From Streptomyces sp. LaPpAH-108 (GTDB lineage Bacteria > Actinomycetota > Actinomycetes > Streptomycetales > Streptomycetaceae): a DNA stretch of 64,000 nucleotides. Shown here piece by piece: positions 27,790 to 35,418 of this stretch (position 1 is its first letter; each line of letters starts with the position of its first letter). The DNA is taken from the NCBI RefSeq assembly GCF_000373625.1, contig NZ_KB891994.1, positions 62,001 through 126,000 of the forward strand, written 5' to 3'. Position numbers and translations under genes: made by a program. A model generated the notes under the pieces. It was not told where the DNA came from. It saw only the letters and a list, made by a program, of their open reading frames with translations, and made no database searches.

Positions 27790-30468
27790 TCACGCCGTAC
27801 CCGCGCTCCGTGCCTGCTCGGCGCGGGCCACCAGGCCGTCGGCGCCGCAGGAGCGGGCCAGTTCCAGGCCCCGGTCGAGATCGGGGGCCGAGTCCGCCAG
27901 GATGCCGTACTCCACGAGGGCGGCGGCGTGCTCGTACTGGCAGGGGGACGCCTCCAGATAGGCGACCGCCTTGCGCGCGAGCCGTATCGCCTCCTGGCCG
28001 GTGGCCAGCGCGGCGGCGCAGCGCAGGGCCTCGCCGATCGCGGTGTCGGTGCCGAACCGCTCGGCCTGGCGGCGGGCGTCGGCCGCGAGCGCCCGGGCGC
28101 GGGCGGGGTCCTGGACGGCGAGGGCACGGGCCAGGTCGACGGCCCAGGGGGCGAGGACGGGGTTGTGTCCGCCACGGGCGACGGCGGTCTTCTCGGCGGC
28201 CTCCAGCTCGTTGATCCCCTCCTCGGTGCGGCCGACGGCGAGGAGCAGGCGACCGCGTACGGAGTGGAGGTCGGGCAGCACGATCGTGGACGGGTACGGC
28301 GGGGCGAAGCCGCTGCGCTCGGCCACGGCCCATGCCTCGTCGAAGTGGCCCCGGGCGAGGAGGGTGTCGACCAGGCCGCACATCGCGGACCAGTACAGCG
28401 GCAGTCGGCGGCCGACCCGTTCGGCGAGGGCCAGGGCCTCGCGCAAGGTGGCCTCGGCTTCCTTCAGCTTGCCCTGGCGGCGCAGGGCGAGGCCCAGATA
28501 GGAGTTGGCCAGGGAGAGGTGGCCGCCGTGCCATCCGGCGCTCTTGTAGGCGCGCAGGGCTTCCGCGAAGAGGCTGTCGGCGAGGTCGAGCCGGTCGGTG
28601 TAGGCGTAGGTGCTGCCGAGCATCATCAGCAGCTCGACGCCCCACTCCTCGTCGGTCCAGCCGAGGCCGGGCGCGAGGCGGTTGTTGACCAGGGCCCGGT
28701 CGCACAGCTCCACGACGGCCTCGGCGTTCTCGCCGTGGGTCATGCCGTCGAAGCCGCGCAGGATGAGCAGCGCGCGTTCGGAGTTGTCGCGGCCGGTGCA
28801 GGTGTCGGCGAGTTCGGCCAGACGCCGGGAGCGTTCCGGGGAGATCGTCTCGCGGTGGATGGCCTCCCACATGAACCGGAAGGCCTCCAGGCGCATCCGC
28901 ACCGGGCCCGGCCGGTACTTGGCGGCCTCGGCGCCGACGGTGCGGACCGCCTCCTCCAGCTGATCGTTGTGGAGCAGGGCCTGGGAGAGGCGGATGACGG
29001 CCTCGACGCGCTCGGCGTGGTCGAGGCCGGGCGTGGCGAGCGCGGCCCGCAGATGCTCGACGGTGACGGCGGGCGCCGTCAGACGGGTGGAACAGCCCAG
29101 TTCGTAGAGGACCTTGGCGCGGATCTCGGGGCGGGGCGGTTCCTCCAGGGCGCGTTCCAGGCAGCGGCAGGCCGCGTCGGGGGCGCCGACGGCGAGGTGT
29201 TCGCGGGCGGCCTCGCGCAGCTGGGCGACCAGTTCCTCGTCGCCCTCCGGGTCCACCTGGAGCAGATGCCGGGCGGCCTCGGCGGCGCCGCGTCCGCTCT
29301 CGGTGACGATCCTGGCGGCGATGCTGTGCAGGAAGCCGCGGGTGCTGTCCGTCATGGAGTCGTAGACGGCGCTGGCGACCAGCGGGTGGACGAACTCCAG
29401 GACGGTGCCGTGCGGCCGGGGCTGGGTGGGGTCCGGGATGCCGTCGGTCAGGATGCGGGCGACACAGAGGCGTTCGGCGCACTCCTCGGCGGCCGTCGGG
29501 CTCATCCCGACGACCCGGGCGACGAGGTCCACGGTGCTGCCGGTGCCGAGGACGGCGGCGGCCCACGCGAAGCGGGTGGCCTCGTCGCCGAGCACGGACA
29601 GGCGCTCCACCACTCCCCCGCCGCGCCCGGAGTGGTTCAGGCCGCGCAGTTCGGCGGCCCGGCCCTCGACCGGCTGGAGTTCGCTGTCGCGGACCTTGGC
29701 GAGGAGTTCGACGGTGTCGTAGGGGATGCCGCCGGTGACGGCCCAGACCTCGCGGCAGAACGGGTCGTCGGCGTGCGGGCCCACGGTGGCGCGGGTCAGC
29801 TCGGCGGTGGCCGCCGGGGTGAGGGTGCTCAGGCCGTCCACGCGGTGCCCCGCGCTCTCCACCGTGTCGAGATGGCGGGCGGTGCCCTCGGGCAGGGCGC
29901 CGGAGCGGCGGGTGACCACGACGAGCACGGACAGCTCGCCGAGGTCCGCGGTGAACGCGGCGAGCCAGCGCAGCGTCTCCAGGTCGGCCCAGTGGACGTC
30001 GTCGATGAGCAGGACCAGCGGCCACTCGCGGGTGGCGAACCGGCGCACCGTGGCGACGAGTCCGTCGCAGACGTACTGCGGGTCGGCGGGGGCCGCGCCG
30101 GGTTCGACGATGCCGAGGGCGGGTCCTGAGATGTCGTACCAGTCGCCGAGGTACGCGCGGGCCTCCTCCGGCAGCAGCGAGGTCAGCATGGGCTGGAGGA
30201 GCTGGCGCAGGACGTGGAAGGGGACGGTGCGCAGGGTCTCGCCCGCGCGGGCCGACCAGACGGTGCAGCCCTGGCGTTCGGCCAGGCGGCGGGTCTCGGT
30301 GAGCAGCGCGGTCTTGCCGAGTCCGGCCTCGCCGCGTATCACGAGCACGTTCCCGCCCGAGGAGCGGTCGGCGCGCAGCTCGTCGATCGCCCGCGCGATG
30401 GTGGCGAGTTCCGCGTCCCGTTCCCACAGGTGGGGCGGGGCGCCCGCCGACGGCCGTGCCCGCGTCAT
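27790..30468 (-). CDS. Large STAND/LAL-like AAA ATPase lacking a LuxR HTH
   Basis: An 892-residue protein. The N-terminus matches LAL (large LuxR) regulators: LWERDAELATIARAIDEL, Walker A GEAGLGKT (46-53) and Walker B VLLIDDVHWADLETLRWLAAF (about 155), then winged-helix and a long TPR-like alpha-helical region. A LuxR-type HTH normally ends these proteins; here the C-terminus is ARSCGADGLVARAEQARSAGTA with no HTH, and no frame downstream (31 bp to ligC) could hold one. It may be a signal-transducing ATPase rather than a direct DNA binder. ATG 30468 follows GGAGGG. Confidence 0.85.
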   Translation of the reverse strand: MTRARPSAGAPPHLWERDAELATIARAIDELRADRSSGGNVLVIRGEAGLGKTALLTETRRLAERQGCTVWSARAGETLRTVPFHVLRQLLQPMLTSLLPEEARAYLGDWYDISGPALGIVEPGAAPADPQYVCDGLVATVRRFATREWPLVLLIDDVHWADLETLRWLAAFTADLGELSVLVVVTRRSGALPEGTARHLDTVESAGHRVDGLSTLTPAATAELTRATVGPHADDPFCREVWAVTGGIPYDTVELLAKVRDSELQPVEGRAAELRGLNHSGRGGGVVERLSVLGDEATRFAWAAAVLGTGSTVDLVARVVGMSPTAAEECAERLCVARILTDGIPDPTQPRPHGTVLEFVHPLVASAVYDSMTDSTRGFLHSIAARIVTESGRGAAEAARHLLQVDPEGDEELVAQLREAAREHLAVGAPDAACRCLERALEEPPRPEIRAKVLYELGCSTRLTAPAVTVEHLRAALATPGLDHAERVEAVIRLSQALLHNDQLEEAVRTVGAEAAKYRPGPVRMRLEAFRFMWEAIHRETISPERSRRLAELADTCTGRDNSERALLILRGFDGMTHGENAEAVVELCDRALVNNRLAPGLGWTDEEWGVELLMMLGSTYAYTDRLDLADSLFAEALRAYKSAGWHGGHLSLANSYLGLALRRQGKLKEAEATLREALALAERVGRRLPLYWSAMCGLVDTLLARGHFDEAWAVAERSGFAPPYPSTIVLPDLHSVRGRLLLAVGRTEEGINELEAAEKTAVARGGHNPVLAPWAVDLARALAVQDPARARALAADARRQAERFGTDTAIGEALRCAAALATGQEAIRLARKAVAYLEASPCQYEHAAALVEYGILADSAPDLDRGLELARSCGADGLVARAEQARSAGTA

Positions 30469-30787
30469 CCTGTTCCCTCCCCAGGTCGCCCGGACGGCGT
30501 GCAGACCACGAGCGTAGCCGTCTCGGGGGAGGGTTGGTGGTCCGACCGGGCAGTGTCGTATCCCCATTGCGGACTGGTCACCGGCCAGTCGGCCGCACTC
30601 CGGCCCGACCGGTCGGTCTGCGCCCGATGAGGCGTCAATAATGCCTGGATTGGTGCGAGTTGGGAACGGGAGCGGGTTCTCCGGGCGTGACGGAAGTCAC
30701 GCCCGGACGGCATCGGGCCGGGCGGGTCGGGCGTCTGGGCCGGGGTGCTCTCATCACGCTTTCACCGTCGCCTCATACGGTGTGTCC
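30469..30787. other. 319-bp divergent promoter region
   Basis: No gene is seen. The region holds several symmetric sequences: GACTGG-N7-CCAGTC (30572-30590), the 12-bp palindrome CCGACCGGTCGG (30605-30616) and a 12-bp hairpin with GGAA loop (30680-30707, TCCGGGCGTGAC arm). It must contain the promoters of both the STAND ATPase and the DUF2510 gene. Confidence 0.6.
30776..30781 (+). promoter_or_regulatory. -10 element giving a possible leaderless mRNA
   Basis: TACGGT ends 6 bases before ATG 30788, the spacing expected if transcription starts at the A of the start codon. The DUF2510 gene has no Shine-Dalgarno sequence, which agrees. The -35 region is weak. Confidence 0.45.
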
Positions 30788-31738
30788 ATGACGCAGGTGA
30801 CTCCTCCCGGCTGGTATCCCGATCCCGGGCAGCCGCACAACGCTCCGCCCGCCGAACGCTGGTGGGACGGCACCGCCTGGACGGCCCAGGTCCGCCCGGC
30901 CGGACACGGCACGTACCCCGCTCCCCCGGCCTACCCGGCGGCGGGCCCCTATCCGCCCCCGCCCGCGCCCCGGCGCGGACTGCGCATCGGCATAGCCGTC
31001 ACGGCGGCGGTCGTGGTGCTGGCGAGCATCGGGGTCGGGGTGTTCGCCCTCGCCAGGAACTCCGGCGGCGGCCAGGACCGCGCGGGCGCGGGACAGGAGC
31101 AGCGGGGCCGGGGCGGCGGGCCCGAGGGCTCCGGGCCCGAGGACCGGGGCGGGCCGGGCGACCCCGGGCAGTCGCCGTCGCCGCGCCGCTCCGCGATACC
31201 CAAGGTCAAGGGCGGGGGCACGCTGCCCGATCCGTTCAACGGGATCAGCATGCCGGTGCCGGACGGCTGGACCGGCGAGATCATCAGCATCGGCGCGCAG
31301 GTGACGTCCGACAAGTCCTACAAGTGCCCGGGCAACGCCTCCCAGAGCTGCACGGCGGGCGGCGCCTACACCGCGTCCGCCTCGGCGCTCGGCACCAAGG
31401 GCGACACGGCCGAGGCGGTCGCCAAGGCGGACATCGCGGCCAACGCCAAGCAGGCGTACGGCGGGACGACCTACGGCAGCATCACCTCGCACGAGGTGCT
31501 GGCCTCCAAGTCCGTGACGGTGGCCGGGCAGAAGGGCTATCTGGTCCGCTGGAAGGCGGTCACCAGCAAGGGCGCCGACGGCTATGTGGAGTCGGTCGCC
31601 TTCCCCTCCCCCAACGACGCCCACCAGATCCTGGTGGTCCGCTTCGGCCTGGACGTGGGCCAGCGCACGGCGGTGATCGACGAGATCCTCAAGGGGATCA
31701 AGGTGTGGTCGGGCGGCGGCAGCGGCCAGGACGTGTGA
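30788..31738 (+). CDS. DUF2510 membrane-anchored protein
   Basis: A 316-residue protein. A DUF2510 motif (PPGWYPDPGQP...AERWWDGTAWT, residues 6-33) is followed by a Pro/Ala/Tyr linker, one membrane helix (about 67-88) and a Gly/Arg/Pro-rich disordered stretch, then a folded extracytoplasmic domain (from about 150: FNGISMPVPDGWTGEII...) with two cysteines. DUF2510 is a short cytoplasmic Trp-rich motif of actinobacterial membrane proteins; function unknown. ATG 30788 sits directly after a -10 element. Confidence 0.83.
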   Translation: MTQVTPPGWYPDPGQPHNAPPAERWWDGTAWTAQVRPAGHGTYPAPPAYPAAGPYPPPPAPRRGLRIGIAVTAAVVVLASIGVGVFALARNSGGGQDRAGAGQEQRGRGGGPEGSGPEDRGGPGDPGQSPSPRRSAIPKVKGGGTLPDPFNGISMPVPDGWTGEIISIGAQVTSDKSYKCPGNASQSCTAGGAYTASASALGTKGDTAEAVAKADIAANAKQAYGGTTYGSITSHEVLASKSVTVAGQKGYLVRWKAVTSKGADGYVESVAFPSPNDAHQILVVRFGLDVGQRTAVIDEILKGIKVWSGGGSGQDV

Positions 31739-31746
31739 ACGGGATC

Positions 31747-31789
31747 GGCCGGGTGGGCGCCCCTCCGCTCAAGGGGCTCCCACCCGGCC
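31747..31789 (+). terminator. Terminator hairpin after the DUF2510 gene
   Basis: GGCCGGGTGGG/CCCACCCGGCC outer stem (31747-31757, 31779-31789), one mismatch, then GCCCCT/AGGGGC and a 7-nt loop; it starts 8 bp after the stop. Confidence 0.75.
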
Positions 31790-31871
31790 AGGGGGTGCGC
31801 GCCGCCCCCGTCCCCACGGTGCGGCGCGAGCAGGTCACCGTTCAGTCATCCCGTGAACGGCGGCCTGGGTC

Positions 31872-32486
31872 TCAGGTGAGTCCGAACGCGGGCAGCACGG
31901 CTGCCTCCACGAAGCGGACGAGGTAGTCGGCGTCGGCGTACTGGCCGCTGAGCACCGGGCGCACCCGCAGGACGCCGAACATCATCGCGGGCACGAACTC
32001 GAGGGCGGGATGCCCGGCCGGGACCTCGCCGCGGGCCACCCCGCGCGCGATCATCTCCTCCAGCGCGGCGATCTCGGGCGTGACCAGCGCGTCCCGCAGC
32101 GCCTCGGCCAGCTCCTTGTCGACGGTGGCGGCGGGCATGAGCGCCTGGAGCAGCCGGGTGTCCTTGCCCGACCAGTCGCCCGCGGCCCGGGCGGCCTGGC
32201 GCAGGTCCTCGGCGAGGGAGCCGGTGTCGATCCCGGCGAAGCGCACCCGGCGGTTGGCCCGCAGGGCCGCCGCGACGAACTGCGGCTTGGTCTTCCACTG
32301 CCGGTACAGCGTGGACTTGCTGCACCGGGTGCTGGCGGCGATGCCCTCCATGGTCAGCGAGTCGTACCCGCACTCGCGGACCTGGTCGAGCACGGCGTCG
32401 AAGAACTCCCGCTCACGCTCCGGCGTGATCTTGGAGCGGCGCGAGGCGGCGACCGTGTCCGGTCCGTCCGCGGCCTGCGACGTCAT
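31872..32486 (-). CDS. TetR-family transcriptional regulator
   Basis: A 204-residue TetR protein. The N-terminal HTH (EREFFDAVLDQVRECGYDSLTMEGIAASTRCSKSTLYRQWKTKPQFVAAAL, about 25-75) is followed by an all-helical ligand-binding domain of the TetR_C-type (MIARGVARGEVPAGHPALEFVPAMMFG). It is divergent from the PAP2 gene, and the gap holds a 16-bp iteron array, so it probably represses that operon and itself. ATG 32486. Ligand unknown. Confidence 0.92.
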   Translation of the reverse strand: MTSQAADGPDTVAASRRSKITPEREREFFDAVLDQVRECGYDSLTMEGIAASTRCSKSTLYRQWKTKPQFVAAALRANRRVRFAGIDTGSLAEDLRQAARAAGDWSGKDTRLLQALMPAATVDKELAEALRDALVTPEIAALEEMIARGVARGEVPAGHPALEFVPAMMFGVLRVRPVLSGQYADADYLVRFVEAAVLPAFGLT

Positions 32487-32558
32487 GCGTGGCTTCCCCT
32501 CACCTCGTCACCCGGGACCGCGTCCGTGCGGCCCGCTCCCAGTGTTGCCCTAGGTCAA

Positions 32559-32658
32559 GCGATACGCAAGCGTACCGGAACTCGACCGTATCGGTACACT
32601 GTCGTATCGGTACATGGTCGTTTCGGTACACTGACGTTTCGGTACGGAGACGTATCGC
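32559..32658. repeat. 16-bp iteron array in the tetR-PAP2 divergent region
   Basis: Four good tandem copies begin at 32587, 32603, 32619 and 32635 (CGTATCGGTACACTGT, CGTATCGGTACATGGT, CGTTTCGGTACACTGA, CGTTTCGGTACGGAGA), with a degenerate copy at 32571 and a partial one at 32651. The array is bracketed by inverted ends GCGATACG (32559-32566) and CGTATCGC (32651-32658). Likely multi-site operator for the TetR protein. Confidence 0.75.
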
Positions 32659-32722
32659 ATCGCTGAGTTCCGGGCATCCGGTCCGGGACCGGCAGCACCA
32701 CCGTCAAGAAGGGGGCCGGGGG

Positions 32723-33535
32723 ATGAATGCCCGAACCGAGCCTTCCCCAGCGGAGCCACCCTCGACCGCGAGGCCCCCGCTGCTGCGCGAGTTCCTGCTC
32801 GTCGCGGGGCTCTTCCTCGTCTACAAGTTCGGCCGCCAGCTGGCCATCGGCCACACCTCCGAGGCGTTCCGCGACGCCCACCGGGTGTGGGGGCTTGAGC
32901 GGGCCGTGCATCTGCCGGACGAGAGCGACGTGCAGGCGCTGCTGCTGCACGGCACCGCCCCGGTGCACCTGGCGAACACCTACTACGCCACCGTCCACTT
33001 CCCGGCGACCGTGGCCTTCCTGATCTGGCTGTACCTGCGCCGCCCCGCGCACTACGTGTGGGCCCGCCGGGTCCTCGCCCTGGTGACCGCCGCGGCGCTG
33101 ATCCTGCCGTTCACCTTCCCGCTGGCCCCGCCCCGGATGGTCACCGGCACCGGCCTCCTGGACACGGCCCGCATCTACGGCCCCTCGGTCTACGGCCCGC
33201 CCGCCCGCGACCACCTCTCCAACCAGTTCGCCGCGATGCCCTCGCTGCACTTCGGCTGGGCCCTGATGGTGGCGGTCGGCCTGATCGCGGCCACCCGCTC
33301 GCGCTGGCGCTGGCTCTGGCTGCTGCACCCGCTGATCACGCTGATCGTCATCGTGGGCACGGCCAACCACTACTGGCTCGACTCGATCGTGGCGACCGCG
33401 ATGCTCGGCATCGCCCTGGCCGTCGTCCACCCGCCGCACCGCGCGCCGGGGCGTGGCGCGGGCCATCCGTTCGCCTTCGGCGGGCCCGCGCGGCTCGCCT
33501 CCGAGGGCTCCGTGCTGACGGGGGCCGCCCGATGA
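32723..33535 (+). CDS. PAP2-superfamily membrane phosphatase/transferase (inositolphosphotransferase-like)
   Basis: A 270-residue protein with about six membrane helices. PAP2 motifs: APPRMVTGTGLLDT after helix 3, AMPSLHFGWAL (SxH-type motif 2) and ANHYWLDSIVATAMLG (motif 3 His and Asp). The pattern matches the Aur1/Ipt1-like PAP2 branch, which transfers or hydrolyses lipid phosphate head groups at the outer membrane face. ATG 32723 follows a G-rich SD. Its stop overlaps the EamA gene as ATGA. Confidence 0.87.
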   Translation: MNARTEPSPAEPPSTARPPLLREFLLVAGLFLVYKFGRQLAIGHTSEAFRDAHRVWGLERAVHLPDESDVQALLLHGTAPVHLANTYYATVHFPATVAFLIWLYLRRPAHYVWARRVLALVTAAALILPFTFPLAPPRMVTGTGLLDTARIYGPSVYGPPARDHLSNQFAAMPSLHFGWALMVAVGLIAATRSRWRWLWLLHPLITLIVIVGTANHYWLDSIVATAMLGIALAVVHPPHRAPGRGAGHPFAFGGPARLASEGSVLTGAAR

Positions 33536-34530
33536 GCGCCGCGATCCTGATCGCCGTCGGCCTCTCGCTGGTCTCGGCCGTGGCCTACGCGGCTGCCGCC
33601 GTCGCCCAGGAGCGGCTGGCCGCTCGTGACGGGGGCGCGGGCCTGGGTGCCATGCTCCGCAGCGGTGCCTGGTGGTCCTCGGTCGGCCTGAACTCGGGCG
33701 CGGCGCTGCTGCATGTCGTCGCGCTGCGGTTCGGACCGCTGACCGTGGTCCAGCCGCTCGGCGCCCTCACCCTGGTCGCGGCGGTGCCGCTCGGGGCGCG
33801 GGCGGCGGGCCGCCGGGTCAGCCCGGCGGAGTGGCGGGGTACGGCGCTGACGCTGCTCGGGCTCGGCGCGCTGCTGATCACCGCCTCGGGTCCGGCGCCG
33901 CACCGGGTGCTGAGCCTGACGGCGGCGCTCGCGGTGGCGGGTACGACGATCGCGGTGATCGGTCTGCTGTCCCGGCCCGGCACCCGGCCTGGCCTGCGGC
34001 ACGCGGCGGCCTCCGGCTTCGCCTCGGGTGTCGCCTCCGCGCTCACCCAGACCGCCACGGTGGCGGCCACGGACCACTCGGGCCCGGCCCTCAGTCCCCG
34101 GGTGATCGTGGTGGCCGTGCTGGTCGCGGCGTTCGCCACGGGCGGGCTGCTGCTGTCCCAGACCGCCTACCGGGGCGGACTCGGCGCCCCGCTCGCGGTG
34201 GTCACCCTGGCCAACCCGGTCGCGGCGGCCGTCATCGGGCTGACCCTGCTCGGCCAGGGGCTGCAGGGCGGCACCGGCGGCATCCTGCTGGGCGTGACGG
34301 GGGCGCTGCTGGCCTCGTGGGGTGTGGTGGTGCTGACCCGGGTGGCGCCCCACGGCGCACCGGACCCGGACCCCGCTTCGGTCCCGGCTCCCGCTTCAGC
34401 TCCGGCTCCCGCTCCGGTCGACGACGAGCATCCCGTCGCGGCCGTGCTCGCGCTGCGGGCCGAGACGGCGACGGCCGAACCGGCGCTCGTGCCGCGCCAG
34501 CCCGGGCGGAACCGGCTGACGCCCCTGTGA
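33532..34530 (+). CDS. EamA/DMT-type membrane transporter
   Basis: A 332-residue protein with about nine or ten hydrophobic helices in two repeats (SLVSAVAYAAAAVAQERLAA ... FGPLTVVQPLGALTLVAAVPLG; then GGLGAPLAVVTLANPVAAAVIG), typical of the DMT (EamA/magnesium-NIPA-like) superfamily. The C-terminal 60 residues are a cytoplasmic Pro/Ala-rich repeat (PASVPAPASAPAPAP). Substrate unknown. ATG 33532 overlaps the PAP2 stop by 4 bp, so the pair is translationally coupled under the TetR array. Confidence 0.82.
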   Translation: MSAAILIAVGLSLVSAVAYAAAAVAQERLAARDGGAGLGAMLRSGAWWSSVGLNSGAALLHVVALRFGPLTVVQPLGALTLVAAVPLGARAAGRRVSPAEWRGTALTLLGLGALLITASGPAPHRVLSLTAALAVAGTTIAVIGLLSRPGTRPGLRHAAASGFASGVASALTQTATVAATDHSGPALSPRVIVVAVLVAAFATGGLLLSQTAYRGGLGAPLAVVTLANPVAAAVIGLTLLGQGLQGGTGGILLGVTGALLASWGVVVLTRVAPHGAPDPDPASVPAPASAPAPAPVDDEHPVAAVLALRAETATAEPALVPRQPGRNRLTPL

Positions 34531-34549
34531 CGCAAGCCCCCGTACGCGA

Positions 34550-34589
34550 GGCGGCGGCCGTGTGTCCCACCGGACACACGGCCGCCGCC
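34550..34589. terminator. Strong bidirectional terminator
   Basis: A perfect 18-bp stem with loop CACC (arms 34550-34567 and 34572-34589) between the convergent EamA and scramblase-like genes. Confidence 0.85.
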
Positions 34590-34608
34590 TTCTCGCTGGG
34601 CGAGGGGA

Positions 34609-35304
34609 TCAGCCCAGGCCGCGCGCGTCCTGCTTGAGCGCGGTGTCCACGGTCAGGGCCGCCGCCACCACGAGGCTCAGCAGCGGGTCCGACAGCGGCC
34701 GGTGGATCTGGAGGACGTAGTTGTCCGCCGTGGTGAACAGGGTCTTGGTCAGACCCTCCCAGGTCTTGGTGATCCGCGCGACCTCGGTGTCCTCGTGATC
34801 GGTGATCGCGAAGTTCCAGGCACGCCAGTTCTCGGCCTTGATCGCGCCGATCTCGCGGCCCTCGGCGGTCATTGCGAAGTTGATCTTGCCGATCATGTTC
34901 TTCTGCACGATCTCGCCGACCGGCGAACCGTCGGGACGCGTGACGACGACCCGGGACTTGAAGATCTTCGCGGGCCGGGTGAGCAGCAGCACCGGCTGCC
35001 CCTGGGCGTTCCGGATCTCCAGGCGATGGGTGAGGTACTGGTCCCAGCTCGTGAAGAGGCGCAGCATCTTGCGCAGCACGCCCTGACCGACCTCGACGAC
35101 CGAGCCGATCCGGCCGCCGTTCTGGTCCATCACGGTGTACTCGTTGGTCAGCTCTATGAGCTTGGCCTTCTGGTTCACCACGAGCACGGGCTCGGTGAAC
35201 AGGGTGCCGCCGCCGGTGGTGGTGGGAGCCACCCCGGCCTGCTTCTGCACCTGACGCTGGACCTTCGGGTCGGCGTCGGAAGGGAGGTTCGATTGCGTGG
35301 TCAC
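34609..35304 (-). CDS. LURP-one/phospholipid-scramblase-related protein
   Basis: A 231-residue protein with the 12-stranded tubby-like/LURP fold signature: TEPVLVVNQKAKLIELTNEYTVMDQNGGRIGSVVEV, then RLEIRNAQGQPVLLLTRPAK, VVTRPDGSPVGEIVQ and a final hydrophobic helix DPLLSLVVAAALTVDTAL. Scramblase activity is not shown for the bacterial members; role unknown. GTG 35304 is the start; a TACTGT -10-like element ends 6 nt before it and there is no SD, so the mRNA may be leaderless. Confidence 0.82.
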   Translation of the reverse strand: MTTQSNLPSDADPKVQRQVQKQAGVAPTTTGGGTLFTEPVLVVNQKAKLIELTNEYTVMDQNGGRIGSVVEVGQGVLRKMLRLFTSWDQYLTHRLEIRNAQGQPVLLLTRPAKIFKSRVVVTRPDGSPVGEIVQKNMIGKINFAMTAEGREIGAIKAENWRAWNFAITDHEDTEVARITKTWEGLTKTLFTTADNYVLQIHRPLSDPLLSLVVAAALTVDTALKQDARGLG

Positions 35305-35377
35305 CGGGGCACAGTAGGGCGATTGACCAGTACCTGACCAGCCTTTATCCGAATCGTGGCCGAACGGACGCACAGCC

Positions 35378-35402
35378 GGCCGCCCGGTCCTCCCGGACGG
35401 CC
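35378..35402 (-). terminator. Terminator hairpin after the GH87-like gene
   Basis: GGCCG-c-CCGG / CCGG-a-CGGCC stem with a TCCTC loop, 16 bp past the stop of the leftward GH87-like gene. Confidence 0.5.
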
Positions 35403-35418
35403 GCCCGCGCCCCTCGCG

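Noticed and set aside
32559..32658. CRISPR-like array
   Set aside because: The units are contiguous 16-bp iterons without unique spacers, so this is an operator array, not CRISPR.
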